From contig OX638131.1 of assembly GCA_951804985.1 (NCBI GenBank), positions 62,071,500 to 62,135,499 of the forward strand: a DNA stretch of 64,000 nt. Direction: 5' to 3'. This DNA is from Dryomyza anilis (Eukaryota; Arthropoda; Insecta; Diptera; Dryomyzidae). Below, in pieces: positions 50,672 through 61,904 of the stretch. The notes beneath the pieces are model-generated. The model saw only the letters and a list, made by a program, of their open reading frames with translations, was not told where the DNA came from and did not search any database. Position 1 is the stretch's first letter. The number at the start of each line of letters is the position of its first letter. The translations under genes and the position numbers were made by a program.

Positions 50672-50853
50672 GTAAAAACGATGAACTGTTATTTTTTATT
50701 ATAATATTGCAATGATGTTATTTACATAACTTTCGTTCTACAGAATGAACATGACGATATTTATTTAATGTAGCTGATTTTCATATTACTTTTAAATTTT
50801 TTTTATATATTTGTTACCTAAATTAATCAATTTTTTCCCAACTTTATTTACAG

Positions 50854-51060
50854 GTTGAAGTTTTCAATATACTGTTTATACGTGAGCAAGAAAAAAGGCA
50901 CGTTGTGCACTGTATGAGCTGTGCACGTAAAATGGCAATATCTCTGCAAGGTATTGTTTGCTTGGAAGAATATCGTCTTTCTGAATTATGTCAGATTTAT
51001 GATTCATTTACTTTATATAAGCCACAAGCAACTCATCCGAGTTCTCTCATAAATGTATGA
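50854..51060 (+). CDS. Utx: Utx last exon (zinc module and C terminus)
   Basis: Begins VEVFNILFIREQEKRHVVHC and MSCARKMAISLQGIVCLEEY; the CMSC pair completes the four-cysteine zinc site. The frame ends TGA at 51058-51060. Together with the preceding exons there are 1027 codons plus stop without an internal stop, so the gene looks intact despite its transposon load. Confidence 0.96.
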   Translation, partial: VEVFNILFIREQEKRHVVHCMSCARKMAISLQGIVCLEEYRLSELCQIYDSFTLYKPQATHPSSLINV

Positions 51061-51490
51061 CGAGTATCAAGTTATTTGTAGCTAATTGTAATTTATAAAA
51101 TGACTAAAGCTTTTTTTCCAAGAAAAAAGAAATTGTATAAATTTTTAATTAATATAAAACATATATGTGTAATTATTTTTGCAACATTATTTATTTAGAA
51201 TTACATAATGACGTAATTTGTTTTATTAATATTCCAAAGACAACAAACCCAATTAGCATAACATTACAAATTATAAAATACTTCAAACCATTTTGAACAT
51301 TTATTATGAATAATTCAGTTTTACATATCCCAAAAAATAAAAACAAATATAACAAATAGATCTCTAAATTAGCAATTATATGCTATGTTGGTATGATTAT
51401 GATTATCGTTTAATAAAAAATCTTATTACTACATATTAACATACAAATAAAGGAATATTTTCACAATGCTTTGAAATATATTTGAATTAT
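51061..51490 (+). other. Utx: Utx 3' UTR (probable)
   Basis: AATAAA signals at 51336-51341 and 51413-51418 are candidates for the poly(A) site. The TIR element at 51494 starts right after, so it may lie within or just beyond the transcript end. Confidence 0.5.
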
Positions 51491-51964
51491 TAAGGGCCCT
51501 ATTATGATTAGCGAAGCGAAGACTTCATTCGCCAAAAAACGGGTAAAATGAAGCGAACGTAAAAAAAGGTGCAACACTCAACTAAATTTCATTCGCTTCA
51601 AGTGTCAAAATCAAGCGAATCAACAGTTCATGTGACGAATCGGCGAACGTATCTTTATCTATTGTTTTTCAGTTTTTCTTTTGATTTTTAATTTTTTTTT
51701 CTTTTGTGCTTTTGATTAATAGGCTTTTTCTGATTTTGAATTTATCTTATCCTTTAGTTTTTATAGAAGGATGTCTATAATTTTGAGTTTTTTGTGACCT
51801 AACTAATAAACGTAAAAAAAAAACATTTTTTTTCACACTTTTTATTTTGATTTTAAACTTAACACTAATAAAAGAAATGTCTGGAACTGCTCCGACTGCT
51901 GCTGAGGATGCAGCTTGGTTCATCGCGCGAAGTTATTTGTGCCACAGAGGAGGACAGACCACCA

Positions 51965-52084
51965 TCACTGTAACTTATTGTAGTCTTCCTCCTCGTCGTC
52001 GCTCCAGCTTTCTGCACACCGCATAGGCTTCTGTTTAACACGCTCTTCTTTGATTGCTTTGGGCCCATCGTTTTTTTGGAACAT
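51965..52084 (-). CDS. Gene-like first-exon segment inside the TIR element
   Basis: An ATG at 52084 opens 39 codons with protein-like composition: MFQKNDGPKAIKEERVKQKP followed by MRCAESWSDDEEEDYNKLQ, then TGA where CAG|TGATGG could instead be a degenerate splice site. A related piece (EEDYNK and 40 bases after it) recurs at about 54598-54700. It looks like a captured exon; the source gene is not recognised. Confidence 0.35.
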   Translation of the reverse strand: MFQKNDGPKAIKEERVKQKPMRCAESWSDDEEEDYNKLQ

Positions 52085-52904
52085 TTTTATTATTTTTCTA
52101 AACAAGTATATTCACATCAGCTGTTTTGAAACTCTAGGGTTTCTTTAAATTAAAATAAAAGAAGTATTGCTCCAAATAAAAAAACTACTTTTTTTAATAA
52201 AAAGTATTTATTTTTATGTAAAAATAATTCCAATATTAACATTTAAAAACATATTTTACTGTACATTTTAACTAATTTGAAATGTTCCGAAGTTTATTTG
52301 GATACTTTTTAATCTTTTATAGACAAAAAATAACAAAAAACCGAAAAAGTATTATTGTTCTGAATCGAGTTAACGTTTTTTAAACCATAAATAATATTAA
52401 ATGGTTTTTTAATAATAAAAAAATAGATATTAAGATAAAATAGTATCTGTTCTAAAAAAAAGGCAGTACTAAAAGTACGCAACATGATACTATTTTTTTC
52501 AACTCTGAAATGATAATTCTATCCGTCAATGTTGTAAGTGTTACTCACTTTTAAAACCATAAAAATTAGTACATTCGCCAGTTCATTCGCCAAATTGCGT
52601 TCGCTTCGCCAAAGCGTTCGCTTCGCCAAGTACATTCGCTTCGCTAATCATAATAGGCCCCTAAGTCACCTATTTATTGTTTTAAGTAAAAATTAAGAGG
52701 TAATTTTAAAGATTTCATTAATATTTCTTTATTTAAATAGTTAATAGAGTTTTCAATATGCTTCGCGTACATCTGGTAAATGCACTAAAAGAATTTCAAA
52801 TTCTTAGCATATCTAAAAGAAAAAATACAACAGATTTCAACAAAAACTTGAAAGAAAACTTAATTTCAAAGGAAAACACGTAGAAAAAGAAGCTTAAACA
52901 ATAA

Positions 52905-53473
52905 TTACATGTTGGCCAGCAGTGCATCCACCGACTCATCGATCATTTCCTAATCATCCGGCAGCGCACCAGTATCAATTTTATAAAATTGTTGCAAATC
53001 CAATTTCTCATGGAGCGACAATTCACCGATTACACACAAACTCAGCTCGTATTTGGTAATGTGATTTTGCAAAAAATCGAAAAGATTTTCGCTGGACTGC
53101 TGCGTGTTGTTGTTATTTGTAACACCATCACTTGGTTCCTTTTTCACTTCTGCCTTGGGTTTTGACGACGACTCTGCTCTCGAGCGGAAAGAGCTCTTTA
53201 CCCCTTTTGGCTGCACTCTGCTCTATGGGTTCGTGTAGTTTCCAGAATAACTCATTGTAGTCCTTCTCCGCCACCAGGTCCTGTATGTAGTCATCTTCGG
53301 CGCCGACACCTTTCGCTCGTGCGTATCGCACTATAGACTATCCGAGGATTCGGCGCTGGAGGTACCTTGATTCCAATAAACAATGGCATATCTAAAATAA
53401 ACAATATAAAACTAAAGATATTTATAATTATTTATTTTAAACTTACAATGTTGAGACAATTTGCTAACTTCAT
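52905..53473 (-). pseudogene. Captured gene fragment with a 55-bp intron
   Basis: ATG at 53473 (MKLANCLNI), intron with GTAAGT and TTTTAG ends (53446 to 53392), then a long second exon to TAA at 52905. Coding pieces: YAIVYWNQGTSSAESSDS, YARAKGVGAEDDYIQDLVAE, KDYNELFWKLHEPIEQSA, SSKPKAEVKKEPSDGVTN, LFDFLQNHITKYELSLCVIG and DESVDALLANM. There are at least two frame changes (near 53330 and 53190) and a TAG near 52950. GC content and codon use are unlike the surrounding AT-rich DNA. Source gene not recognised; kept intron argues against a retrocopy. Confidence 0.55.
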
Positions 53474-54025
53474 ATTTTTTCAAGAAAACATCATGTAGTA
53501 AACAGCTGTTTGGAAAGCTTAGGGTTTCTATAAACCAAAATAAAAAAGTATTTCTACAAATAAAAAAAACTACTTTTTTAAAAAAAGTATTTAATTGTAA
53601 TTAAAAATAGCACCGATATTAAAATTTAAAACATCTTTAACGATACATTTTTAATAATGTGAATTGTTCCGAAGTTTATTTTTATAATTTTTGATCTTTT
53701 ATAGATAAAAAAATTACCAAAAACCGAAAAAATATTGCTCTGAATCGAGTTACCATTTTTTAAACCATAAATAATATAAAATATTATAACATCATATAAA
53801 AAGGGTTTTATAACAAAAAAAATAGATATTAAGAAAAAATAGTATATGTTCTAAAAAAAGTAAGTACTAAAAGCACGCAACATGATACTATTTTTTTCAA
53901 CTCTGAAATTCGTATTTATACGTCAATTTTGAAAGTGTTGCTCACTTTTAAAACCATAAAAATTATTACATTCGCCAGTTCATTCGCCAAGTAAATTCGC
54001 TTCACTAATCATAATAGGGCCCTAA

Positions 54026-54360
54026 AGGTAGGTAACACGCCGTTAGATGCAAATCATTAAATTTGAATTTAATTGCTGCATTTCGCGACCTCAACAGTTA
54101 AGCAACTGTTGAGAAATTTGTACCTGAACAGCATGTTACCTGCAACATGTTCAGTCCTATTGTGAACACTTGGGGGATATTTCATTCCCTCGAAATTTTT
54201 TGTTTGCAGGTTTTTTTTATTTATTATTATTAATACATATTATTATTATCATATAATTCATTATTATGATATTTAATCATTACAAAATGAATGTTGCAAT
54301 TTAATAATTAATTCACCAATACCTACGTTTGATTATTATACATCAAAATGAATTGCACAA
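54026..54360. other. No gene seen
   Basis: AT-rich DNA with an inverted AACATGTT-type stretch near 54130-54155. Confidence 0.4.
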
Positions 54361-54365
54361 TATTA

Positions 54366-54440
54366 ATGGACAGTGGTCGAGTGGAAGTGTACTGGTGGCT
54401 TTGCAATCCGAAGGAAGGGAGTTCAAATCACCGTGGAACA
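54366..54440 (+). repeat. tRNA-like sequence
   Basis: A-box-like GTGGTCGAGTGG and B-box-like AGTTCAAATC at tRNA spacing, with a GCA-type anticodon loop. Stems do not close well, so a SINE head or pseudogene rather than a gene. Confidence 0.5.
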
Positions 54441-54597
54441 TAGTGTAATGAATACTTCAGATTTATAATTGTATAAACATTTTTAGAGTAATCAAATAGC
54501 ATACTTACGCCCTTTGAACCATATAAAAGCCGTATAAGTACTTTAAGAGCTTTTGTACGGTAAAAATTACTGAAAAGCTTTACACCACATTTATACA

Positions 54598-54700
54598 CAT
54601 TGGTTCATCGCGCGAAGTTATTTGTGCCACAGATGAATGCTTCAGAGAACAAACCACTGTCACTTATTGTAGTCTTCCTCACCAGCACAAAGATAGCAAC
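54598..54700. repeat. Partial copy of 51914-52000
   Basis: TTGGTTCATCGCGCGAAGTT and ATTTGTGCCACAGA, then CACTTATTGTAGTCTTCCTC, with a small insertion between. It lies outside the TIR element by about 570 bp. Confidence 0.8.
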
Positions 54701-54943
54701 GAAAAGTTAGCACAAAGAGGACGACGAAAATTTGAGAAAATGAACAGGGTGTTTCAGAGACATAAAAATTGCATTTTAAATAAATTTAATATGCATTTTA
54801 GAGCCTTGTACTAAATATTAGTTGCTCTAACTAGCATTATTATGGTGCACACAATAACCAAGCATAATACAAAAAATAGCTTGAAACAATAAAAAATCCC
54901 GTTTAGTTAATAAAGACAATTTTCTTAAACCATACAAATATGG

Positions 54944-55660
54944 TCATGTCAGTTTTTCACCGTAGGCTTTTCGCCGTTGCTGATGGTAAAAAGCAATCGT
55001 GTAAGAAAACTGAGTATGCCATCTTAATCTACTCATTTTTCCTGATTTTTTGATATCAATATCATGTCCGTCATGTATTTGGTATAGAATCTAGTGGTGG
55101 ACCCACCAACTTGGTCATGTCAGTTTTTCACCGTTGCTGATGGTAAAAAGCAATCGTTTACGAAAGGGGCATATGCTATCTTATAGCCAATTAAATTCCC
55201 TATCTAATGGTGTGGTTGTCACTTCTGGCTTTTACTTCAGAAAGGAGCTATAGACGTCTCCATCTGAATCTTCCAGTTTACCAAGTAGGTTTTTCGCCGT
55301 TGCTGATGGTAAAAATCAATCGTGTAAGAAAACCAAGTATGCCATCTTAATCTACTAATTTTTCATGATTTTTCGATACCAATATCATGTTCGTCATGTA
55401 CTTGGTATAGAATCTAGTGGTGGACCCACCAACTTGGTCATGTCAGTTTTTCACCGTTGCTGATGGTAAAAAGCAATCATTTACAAAAGGGGTATATGCT
55501 ATCTTGTAGCCAATTAAATTCCCCATCTAATAATGCGGTTGTCACTTCTGGCTTTTACTTCAGATAGGAGCTATAGACGCCTCCATCTGAATCTTCCAGT
55601 TTACCAAGTAGGTTTTTCGTCGTTGCTGATGGTAAAAAGCAATCTTGTAAGAAAACTGAG
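54944..55660. repeat. ~320-bp tandem repeat, over two units
   Basis: The segment TTTTCGCCGTTGCTGATGGT recurs at about 54966, 55285 and 55611 (periods 319 and 326). Each unit also has the half-repeat GTCAGTTTTTCACCGTTGCT and the phrase GTATAGAATCTAGTGGTGGA. Identity looks high. Confidence 0.88.
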
Positions 55661-55880
55661 TATACAAATATACTATATAAATAATAGTTTTTTACTATTA
55701 AAAATAGTCAACAGGATAAAGTATTATTTTAATCGGGAAATACCATTAAATACTAGAAAATACCATGACATTGACATTGAGTTTATATGAAAAGATTTAT
55801 TTTTTGTATACTATTTAATCAATAATTGTCCTATTGACTAATTTTAATGGGATTTGAGAGAATTTTTTTCTGGGTGTACC
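55661..55880. repeat. Element fragment with CTGGGTG terminus
   Basis: Ends TTTTTTTCTGGGTGTACC, the complement of the CACCCAGAAAAAA terminus at 13226, so it is a member of the same non-autonomous family. Confidence 0.55.
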
Positions 55881-56039
55881 ATTTTAAAGTACTAATTTTT
55901 TATGATTTTTTTTAATACTAACTTTGATTCTGACTACGACATGGTTCGTCCTTGGAATAGCTTGCAACGAATGCAAATTTTTTTTTTCAATTTTTCATCA
56001 GGAACATAACGAAACCCATAAATATGAATATGTTAAATT

Positions 56040-56370
56040 TTAGTGAATAAAGTTCCCTATCGTGTGGTAAAATTGGCAAAAAGATTAATTAAAAGGTGCA
56101 GACGCAACCAGGAGAATCGTTACTACTCCATTTTGTGAAATGTCATACATGTTGCCATTCCTGTGAAAAATCTCATCAGTGGGATTTATTAATACATTTA
56201 CAAAAGCATTGGTAGTGCGCATTGTCCGATATAAACATTTATTTTTGCCCTCGAAATTCAAATGAAAAGTTCGATTAGTCGAATAATTTCCTATCAGTTG
56301 GTGGAACTGGCATAGACATTCCATGTAAGATGTAGACGCCTCCAGAAAAATCTTAAATTTCATCGCGCGT
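56040..56370. repeat. Diverged short repeat, relation to 55-kb array
   Basis: Two similar stretches, 56050-56115 and 56280-56345 (CCTATC...GTGG...TGG and GTAGACGC motifs), recall the CCCTATCTAATGGTGTGG and TAGACGTCTCCATC part of the tandem array. A 92-codon minus-strand frame (56085-56363) crosses both; product unrecognised. Confidence 0.35.
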
Positions 56371-57390
56371 TTTTTCTCGTGTTCGTTGTGTTTGCACAGG
56401 TGTTGCCAAGTACGTTAAAAATCCCAACTGTGTGATTTATTTAGGTAGTTTTCCCATATTTAATAAATATCTTTTTAGTGCTTAATTTCCCCACAAACGT
56501 AATACATATGTATTGTTATATGGCTCATTTTTTTTTATAAATAAAAAAATATTTTGAATATTTTACTAATCTTTTCATTTACAATAACATAAATACCCAG
56601 CAAGACATGCCTTACCGAAACTCCAACACAAAGACAAATTATATTTTCTCACTCATACATAAATAATTTGAAATACATCCCTGCAGGATCAATGATAGAA
56701 ATATGACCCGTAATTTTACTAGTAATGAAAACTTATATTTTTTCGCGTTGGTTTGCCACCATTTTTTTTTGTAGGTTATTCATTAAGTTTGCCACAGCAG
56801 CCGCTACAGCAGGAGTACAAAATAGATTTTACTTAAATTATAAACAATTGATAAAAAGAAAGTATATTAAAAAGAGTATTTTTATAGATTGCTTATTTAT
56901 CTATTTATATTATAGATATCATCAAAACGGAAAGGTCGTCTCCATTAAACAAATGCATGGAAGGAAGCAAAACAACGGCAAACAAAAGTCGTTTTAATAT
57001 AAAATCTGCAATACATTCAACGCAATAAAAATGAAAACTATAAAATTTTGGATTTTTTGGTTTTATTTGGTTTAATTTGCTTAGTTTACTAATTATTTAA
57101 CCGTCCCTAACCTCAAAATAAATCAGTTTATTTTACGTAAATTATTTTGTAAATTTACCTGTAATTTAATCGTCACTTATTACCAAAAGAACAGTGACAG
57201 ACATATATTCAATTGTATCTCATTGTAGATGAGTGAGAAAGAGATAAAAATTCACACGCACACAAAAGTTTCGGTTTTGCTACCAGTAATATTACTACTA
57301 ACATGACCGGCAGTGTTCTTGCTGGGTATAGTAGGACAAAACACACAAATTTGGCAGAATTAGTTTGCTGCATGTGAACTTTTTTTAAAT
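56371..57390. other. No gene seen
   Basis: AT-rich. A frame at 56725-56997 (90 codons) shows no recognisable features. Confidence 0.4.
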
Positions 57391-57394
57391 GTAT

Positions 57395-59111
57395 ATATAT
57401 TTTATATTTTATATTTTATATTTTATATTTTATATTTTATATTTTATATTTTATATTTTATATTTTATATTTTATATTTTATATTTTATATTTTATATTT
57501 TATATTTTATATTTTATATTTTATATTTTATATTTTATATTTTATATTTTATATTTTATATTTTATATTTTATATTTTATATTTTATATTTTATATTTTA
57601 TATTTTATATTTTATATTTTATATTTTATATTTTATATTTTATATTTTATATTTTATATTTTATATTTTATATTTTATATTTTATATTTTATATTTTATA
57701 TTTTATATTTTATATTTTATATTTTATATTTTATATTTTATATTTTATATTTTATATTTTATATTTTATATTTTATATTTTATATTTTATATTTTATATT
57801 TTATATTTTATATTTTATATTTTATATTTTATATTTTATATTTTATATTTTATATTTTATATTTTATATTTTATATTTTATATTTTATATTTTATATTTT
57901 ATATTTTATATTTTATATTTTATATTTTATATTTTATATTTTATATTTTATATTTTATATTTTATATTTTATATTTTATATTTTATATTTTATATTTTAT
58001 ATTTTATATTTTATATTTTATATTTTATATTTTATATTTTATATTTTATATTTTATATTTTATATTTTATATTTTATATTTTATATTTTATATTTTATAT
58101 TTTATATTTTATATTTTATATTTTATATTTTATATTTTATATTTTATATTTTATATTTTATATTTTATATTTTATATTTTATATTTTATATTTTATATTT
58201 TATATTTTATATTTTATATTTTATATTTTATATTTTATATTTTATATTTTATATTTTATATTTTATATTTTATATTTTATATTTTATATTTTATATTTTA
58301 TATTTTATATTTTATATTTTATATTTTATATTTTATATTTTATATTTTATATTTTATATTTTATATTTTATATTTTATATTTTATATTTTATATTTTATA
58401 TTTTATATTTTATATTTTATATTTTATATTTTATATTTTATATTTTATATTTTATATTTTATATTTTATATTTTATATTTTATATTTTATATTTTATATT
58501 TTATATTTTATATTTTATATTTTATATTTTATATTTTATATTTTATATTTTATATTTTATATTTTATATTTTATATTTTATATTTTATATTTTATATTTT
58601 ATATTTTATATTTTATATTTTATATTTTATATTTTATATTTTATATTTTATATTTTATATTTTATATTTTATATTTTATATTTTATATTTTATATTTTAT
58701 ATTTTATATTTTATATTTTATATTTTATATTTTATATTTTATATTTTATATTTTATATTTTATATTTTATATTTTATATTTTATATTTTATATTTTATAT
58801 TTTATATTTTATATTTTATATTTTATATTTTATATTTTATATTTTATATTTTATATTTTATATTTTATATTTTATATTTTATATTTTATATTTTATATTT
58901 TATATTTTATATTTTATATTTTATATTTTATATTTTATATTTTATATTTTATATTTTATATTTTATATTTTATATTTTATATTTTATATTTTATATTTTA
59001 TATTTTATATTTTATATTTTATATTTTATATTTTATATTTTATATTTTATATTTTATATTTTATATTTTATATTTTATATTTTGTATTTTATATTTTATA
59101 TTTTATATTTT
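57395..59111. repeat. 1.7-kb array of one heptanucleotide (ATATTTT)n
   Basis: About 245 copies of ATATTTT, with a single variant noticed (TTGTATTTT near 59083). The 574-codon open frame over it (repeating YFIFYIL) is a by-product of a 7-base unit without stop codons in that frame, not a gene. Confidence 0.97.
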
Positions 59112-59139
59112 GAAAAATAAGACATTGACGATAGTAAAA

Positions 59140-59514
59140 ATGAAAACCCTGAATTGCAGTATTAATAGACACTTTGTTTCGGAGAATACAATACTTAAAA
59201 TGCTAGATGTTATATGGAATTCTTATGAAAAATTTAATTCACATACAAATTATAAATTAAGATCTAGTCAGCTATACCACCTAGTGTTTGTGTACACAGA
59301 TATTATTAAACCAAGATATGTATGCGATCAAAAAACAAAGTGTATTAAAATATTTTCAAGTTTAAATGAAACATTCAAATATTTGGAATATTCAAATATA
59401 AATAATATTTCGATAATGATACGAGATGATGAAGGAAAGAAAATAAATATTGTGTCGAATGAATTCCCCGTTTATTGCACGTTACATTTTCGTAATATAA
59501 AAGAAGCTTCATAA
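59140..59514 (+). CDS. Polinton minor capsid (penton-like) protein fragment, probable
   Basis: 124 codons from the first ATG, without a stop. The end has a strand-rich pattern (YSNINNISIMIRDDEGKK, then FPVYCTLHFRN) that fits the last strands of the small jelly-roll protein encoded before the major capsid in such elements. It starts 29 bases after the heptanucleotide array, so its N terminus is probably lost. The assignment rests on this C-terminal pattern and the position, not on a search. Confidence 0.45.
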   Translation: MKTLNCSINRHFVSENTILKMLDVIWNSYEKFNSHTNYKLRSSQLYHLVFVYTDIIKPRYVCDQKTKCIKIFSSLNETFKYLEYSNINNISIMIRDDEGKKINIVSNEFPVYCTLHFRNIKEAS

Positions 59515-59534
59515 GTTGTACTGATATCATTTAT

Positions 59535-59714
59535 ATGCAAACCACGGACAAGATTTATTCTGAGTACTATCTTAATCAATCTGGATCAAATTTAGATAAT
59601 ATAGGAGGTATATACATAGAAATATACATGGAAATATATATAGAAATATACAAATGGAAATGGAAAACGTATAAAATTCAAACGACTAAAGAAAAAAGAT
59701 CATATGAAAAATAA
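59535..59714 (+). CDS. Small Polinton-associated virion protein remnant, probable
   Basis: 59 codons: YYLNQSGSNLDNIGGIY followed by a run of IYIEIYMEIY type that looks like a simple-sequence expansion, then a Lys-rich end. A short basic peptide continues in another frame (RSRRRKFTDIFG, 59704-59760). A small Gly-containing, basic-ended protein between the minor and major capsid genes is known in these elements; here it is degraded. Function uncertain. Confidence 0.4.
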   Translation: MQTTDKIYSEYYLNQSGSNLDNIGGIYIEIYMEIYIEIYKWKWKTYKIQTTKEKRSYEK

Positions 59715-59770
59715 ACGTTCTAGAAGAAGGAAGTTTACTGATATATTTGGCAACTGTTAATTTATTTATT

Positions 59771-60954
59771 ATGGCAGGATTTATTGAATGTATGAAAAGT
59801 GAATTAGATCTGTTTGAGTCACCACCTGTACAAACTAGCATAATTAAAACAGAGAAGGTATCATATAGTCCAATAGCAACAATTGACAACTCTACTACAA
59901 TAGAATTTCTTTCACTAGGAAATGGTGACACATATCGTGATCTAAGTAGTGTTTATTTTCGATTAATTGTAGAAATTAATGGAAGTGGAGGAATTGTAAA
60001 CAATTTACTTCACTCATTATGATAATAGAAATGTATCTCAATCTGATAATAATTATCACTATAGATCTTATATTGAAACCTTGTTAAACTATGGAAATGA
60101 TGCTAAATCTACACACTTGAATCATGGATATAAAAAAAATGAATTCAATAGTTGAGAATGAAAATCCAGGTTTAGCTAGACAAAGGAAAACATTTAAAAA
60201 TGGAGAACGAGTAGAATTGATTAGAAAACTACATGCAGATATATTTAATCAAGCTAAATATCTTCTTAATAATGTGGATCTTAAAGTAACCCTTAATATG
60301 GAGAAACCTTCTTTTTATATACTAGAAGATTCAAAATCTGGAGAGTCATCTATTAAAATTTATGAAGCTAACTTATACATTAATCATCTTACCATTAATA
60401 GTAATATTTTAATGGCACATCATAATGTTTTACAAAGTTGAAATGCTATTTATTCATATAAAAAAGTTGAAATCAAGACATTCACTATTCACCCCGGCAA
60501 TTATTCTCTACTGTTAGATAATGTTATAATTGGACAACTTCCAAATTTCTTAATATTTGGTATGGTAACTAATAAAGCATATACTGGTCAATTTACAAAG
60601 ATTTAATTTAGTTGTAAATGGAGTACAAGGACCAGCACAGCCGATTGAATTTGATTATAAACATGGACGTATAAGTACAAGGGGATATCAAACCTTATTT
60701 AAAGGTACTGGCATTCATTACTTTGATAAGGGGCATCAAATAACAAAAGAATTATTTGATAACGGATATTTCTTACTTGCATTTGATTTAACACCAGATC
60801 ATAACAATAACTCACACTGCGGAAACTTAATAAATCAGGGTACAATACGAATTGAAGGTCGTTTCAGTGAAGCACTTTCCGAAGCAATTACTTGTTTAGC
60901 ATATTGTGAGTTTGATAGTGTTTTGGAAATTGATAAAAATCGTTTACAATCATT

Positions 60955-60958
<4 letters not shown>
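59771..60958 (+). pseudogene. Polinton-like major capsid protein, broken
   Basis: Double jelly-roll capsid protein remnant. The first frame (59771-60022) shows MAGFIECMKSELDLFESPP and IEFLSLGNGDTYRDLSSVYF. Then the reading moves to other frames: YRSYIETLLNYGNDAKS near 60060, a 105-codon frame (60124-60441) with LIRKLHADIFNQAKYLLNN, and a last part (about 60600-60958) with TLFKGTGIHYFDKGH, NGYFLLAFDLTPDHNN and LAYCEFDSVLEIDKN. At least three frame changes and one in-frame TGA (60439). Its stop overlaps the protease start. Confidence 0.75.
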
Positions 60959-61509
<551 letters not shown>

Positions 61510-61625
61510 AACAATTTAATGAAAATAATTTATAAATTTGTCTTTTTATTTTTATTATTTAAAATTTTACAAATTCATTGAATATAGTATAATAAAAAAC
61601 ATTATTAATGATATGTAATAAACAA

Positions 61626-61904
61626 TTATTTTGTATATTTTATTCTATAATATAATTTTATTAGTTTATCAGTGTCTTTGCATTCCTTGCCATAATAATA
61701 GCAACCACATGTATCTGGTCCCTCCGTTAAGTCATATGTGGCCCATGGACTGCTCTTATAATGTAATCCGTGAATAGGTTATATATTTTCCATATACTGG
61801 CAATGCTTACAATAAGGTATAAACTTAATAAACTGTTTTTTATGATCGTCCAATAAAATATTATTAAATTCCTTTAAAAACTTTTTTACTTTTTTAACTT
61901 CCAT
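61626..61904 (-). pseudogene. Antisense Cys-rich ORF beside the Polinton remnant
   Basis: 92 sense or stop-interrupted codons: ATG at 61904, MEVKKVKKFLKEFNNILLDD, IPYCKHCQYMENI, a TAA, then SSPWATYDLTEGPDTCGCYY and GKECKDTDKLIKLYY, ending TAA at 61626. The CKHC and CGC...EC cysteines suggest a small zinc-binding protein. The single internal stop could be a point change. It converges with the protease gene. Not recognised. Confidence 0.4.

Larger units (their letters stand above)
51494..54022. mobile_element. 2.5-kb composite TIR element carrying gene-like segments
   Basis: Left end GGGCCCTATTATGATTAGCG; right end is the exact complement over GGGCCCTATTATGATTAG. TAA flanks both sides (51491-51493 and 54023-54025). 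A third terminus sits at 52661 inside (GGGGCCTATTATGATTAG read inward), again followed by TAA. Blocks 52120-52661 and 53500-54022 are diverged direct copies. So either a smaller element (51494-52661) plus a second with its left end lost, or one composite. No transposase seen. Confidence 0.82.

Noticed and set aside
56725..56997. 90-codon frame as a gene
   Set aside because: Aromatic/Lys-rich AT-driven composition; no recognised domain or splice context.
57389..59113. 574-codon open frame
   Set aside because: It is the translation of the heptanucleotide array; the period of 7 residues mirrors the 7-base unit.
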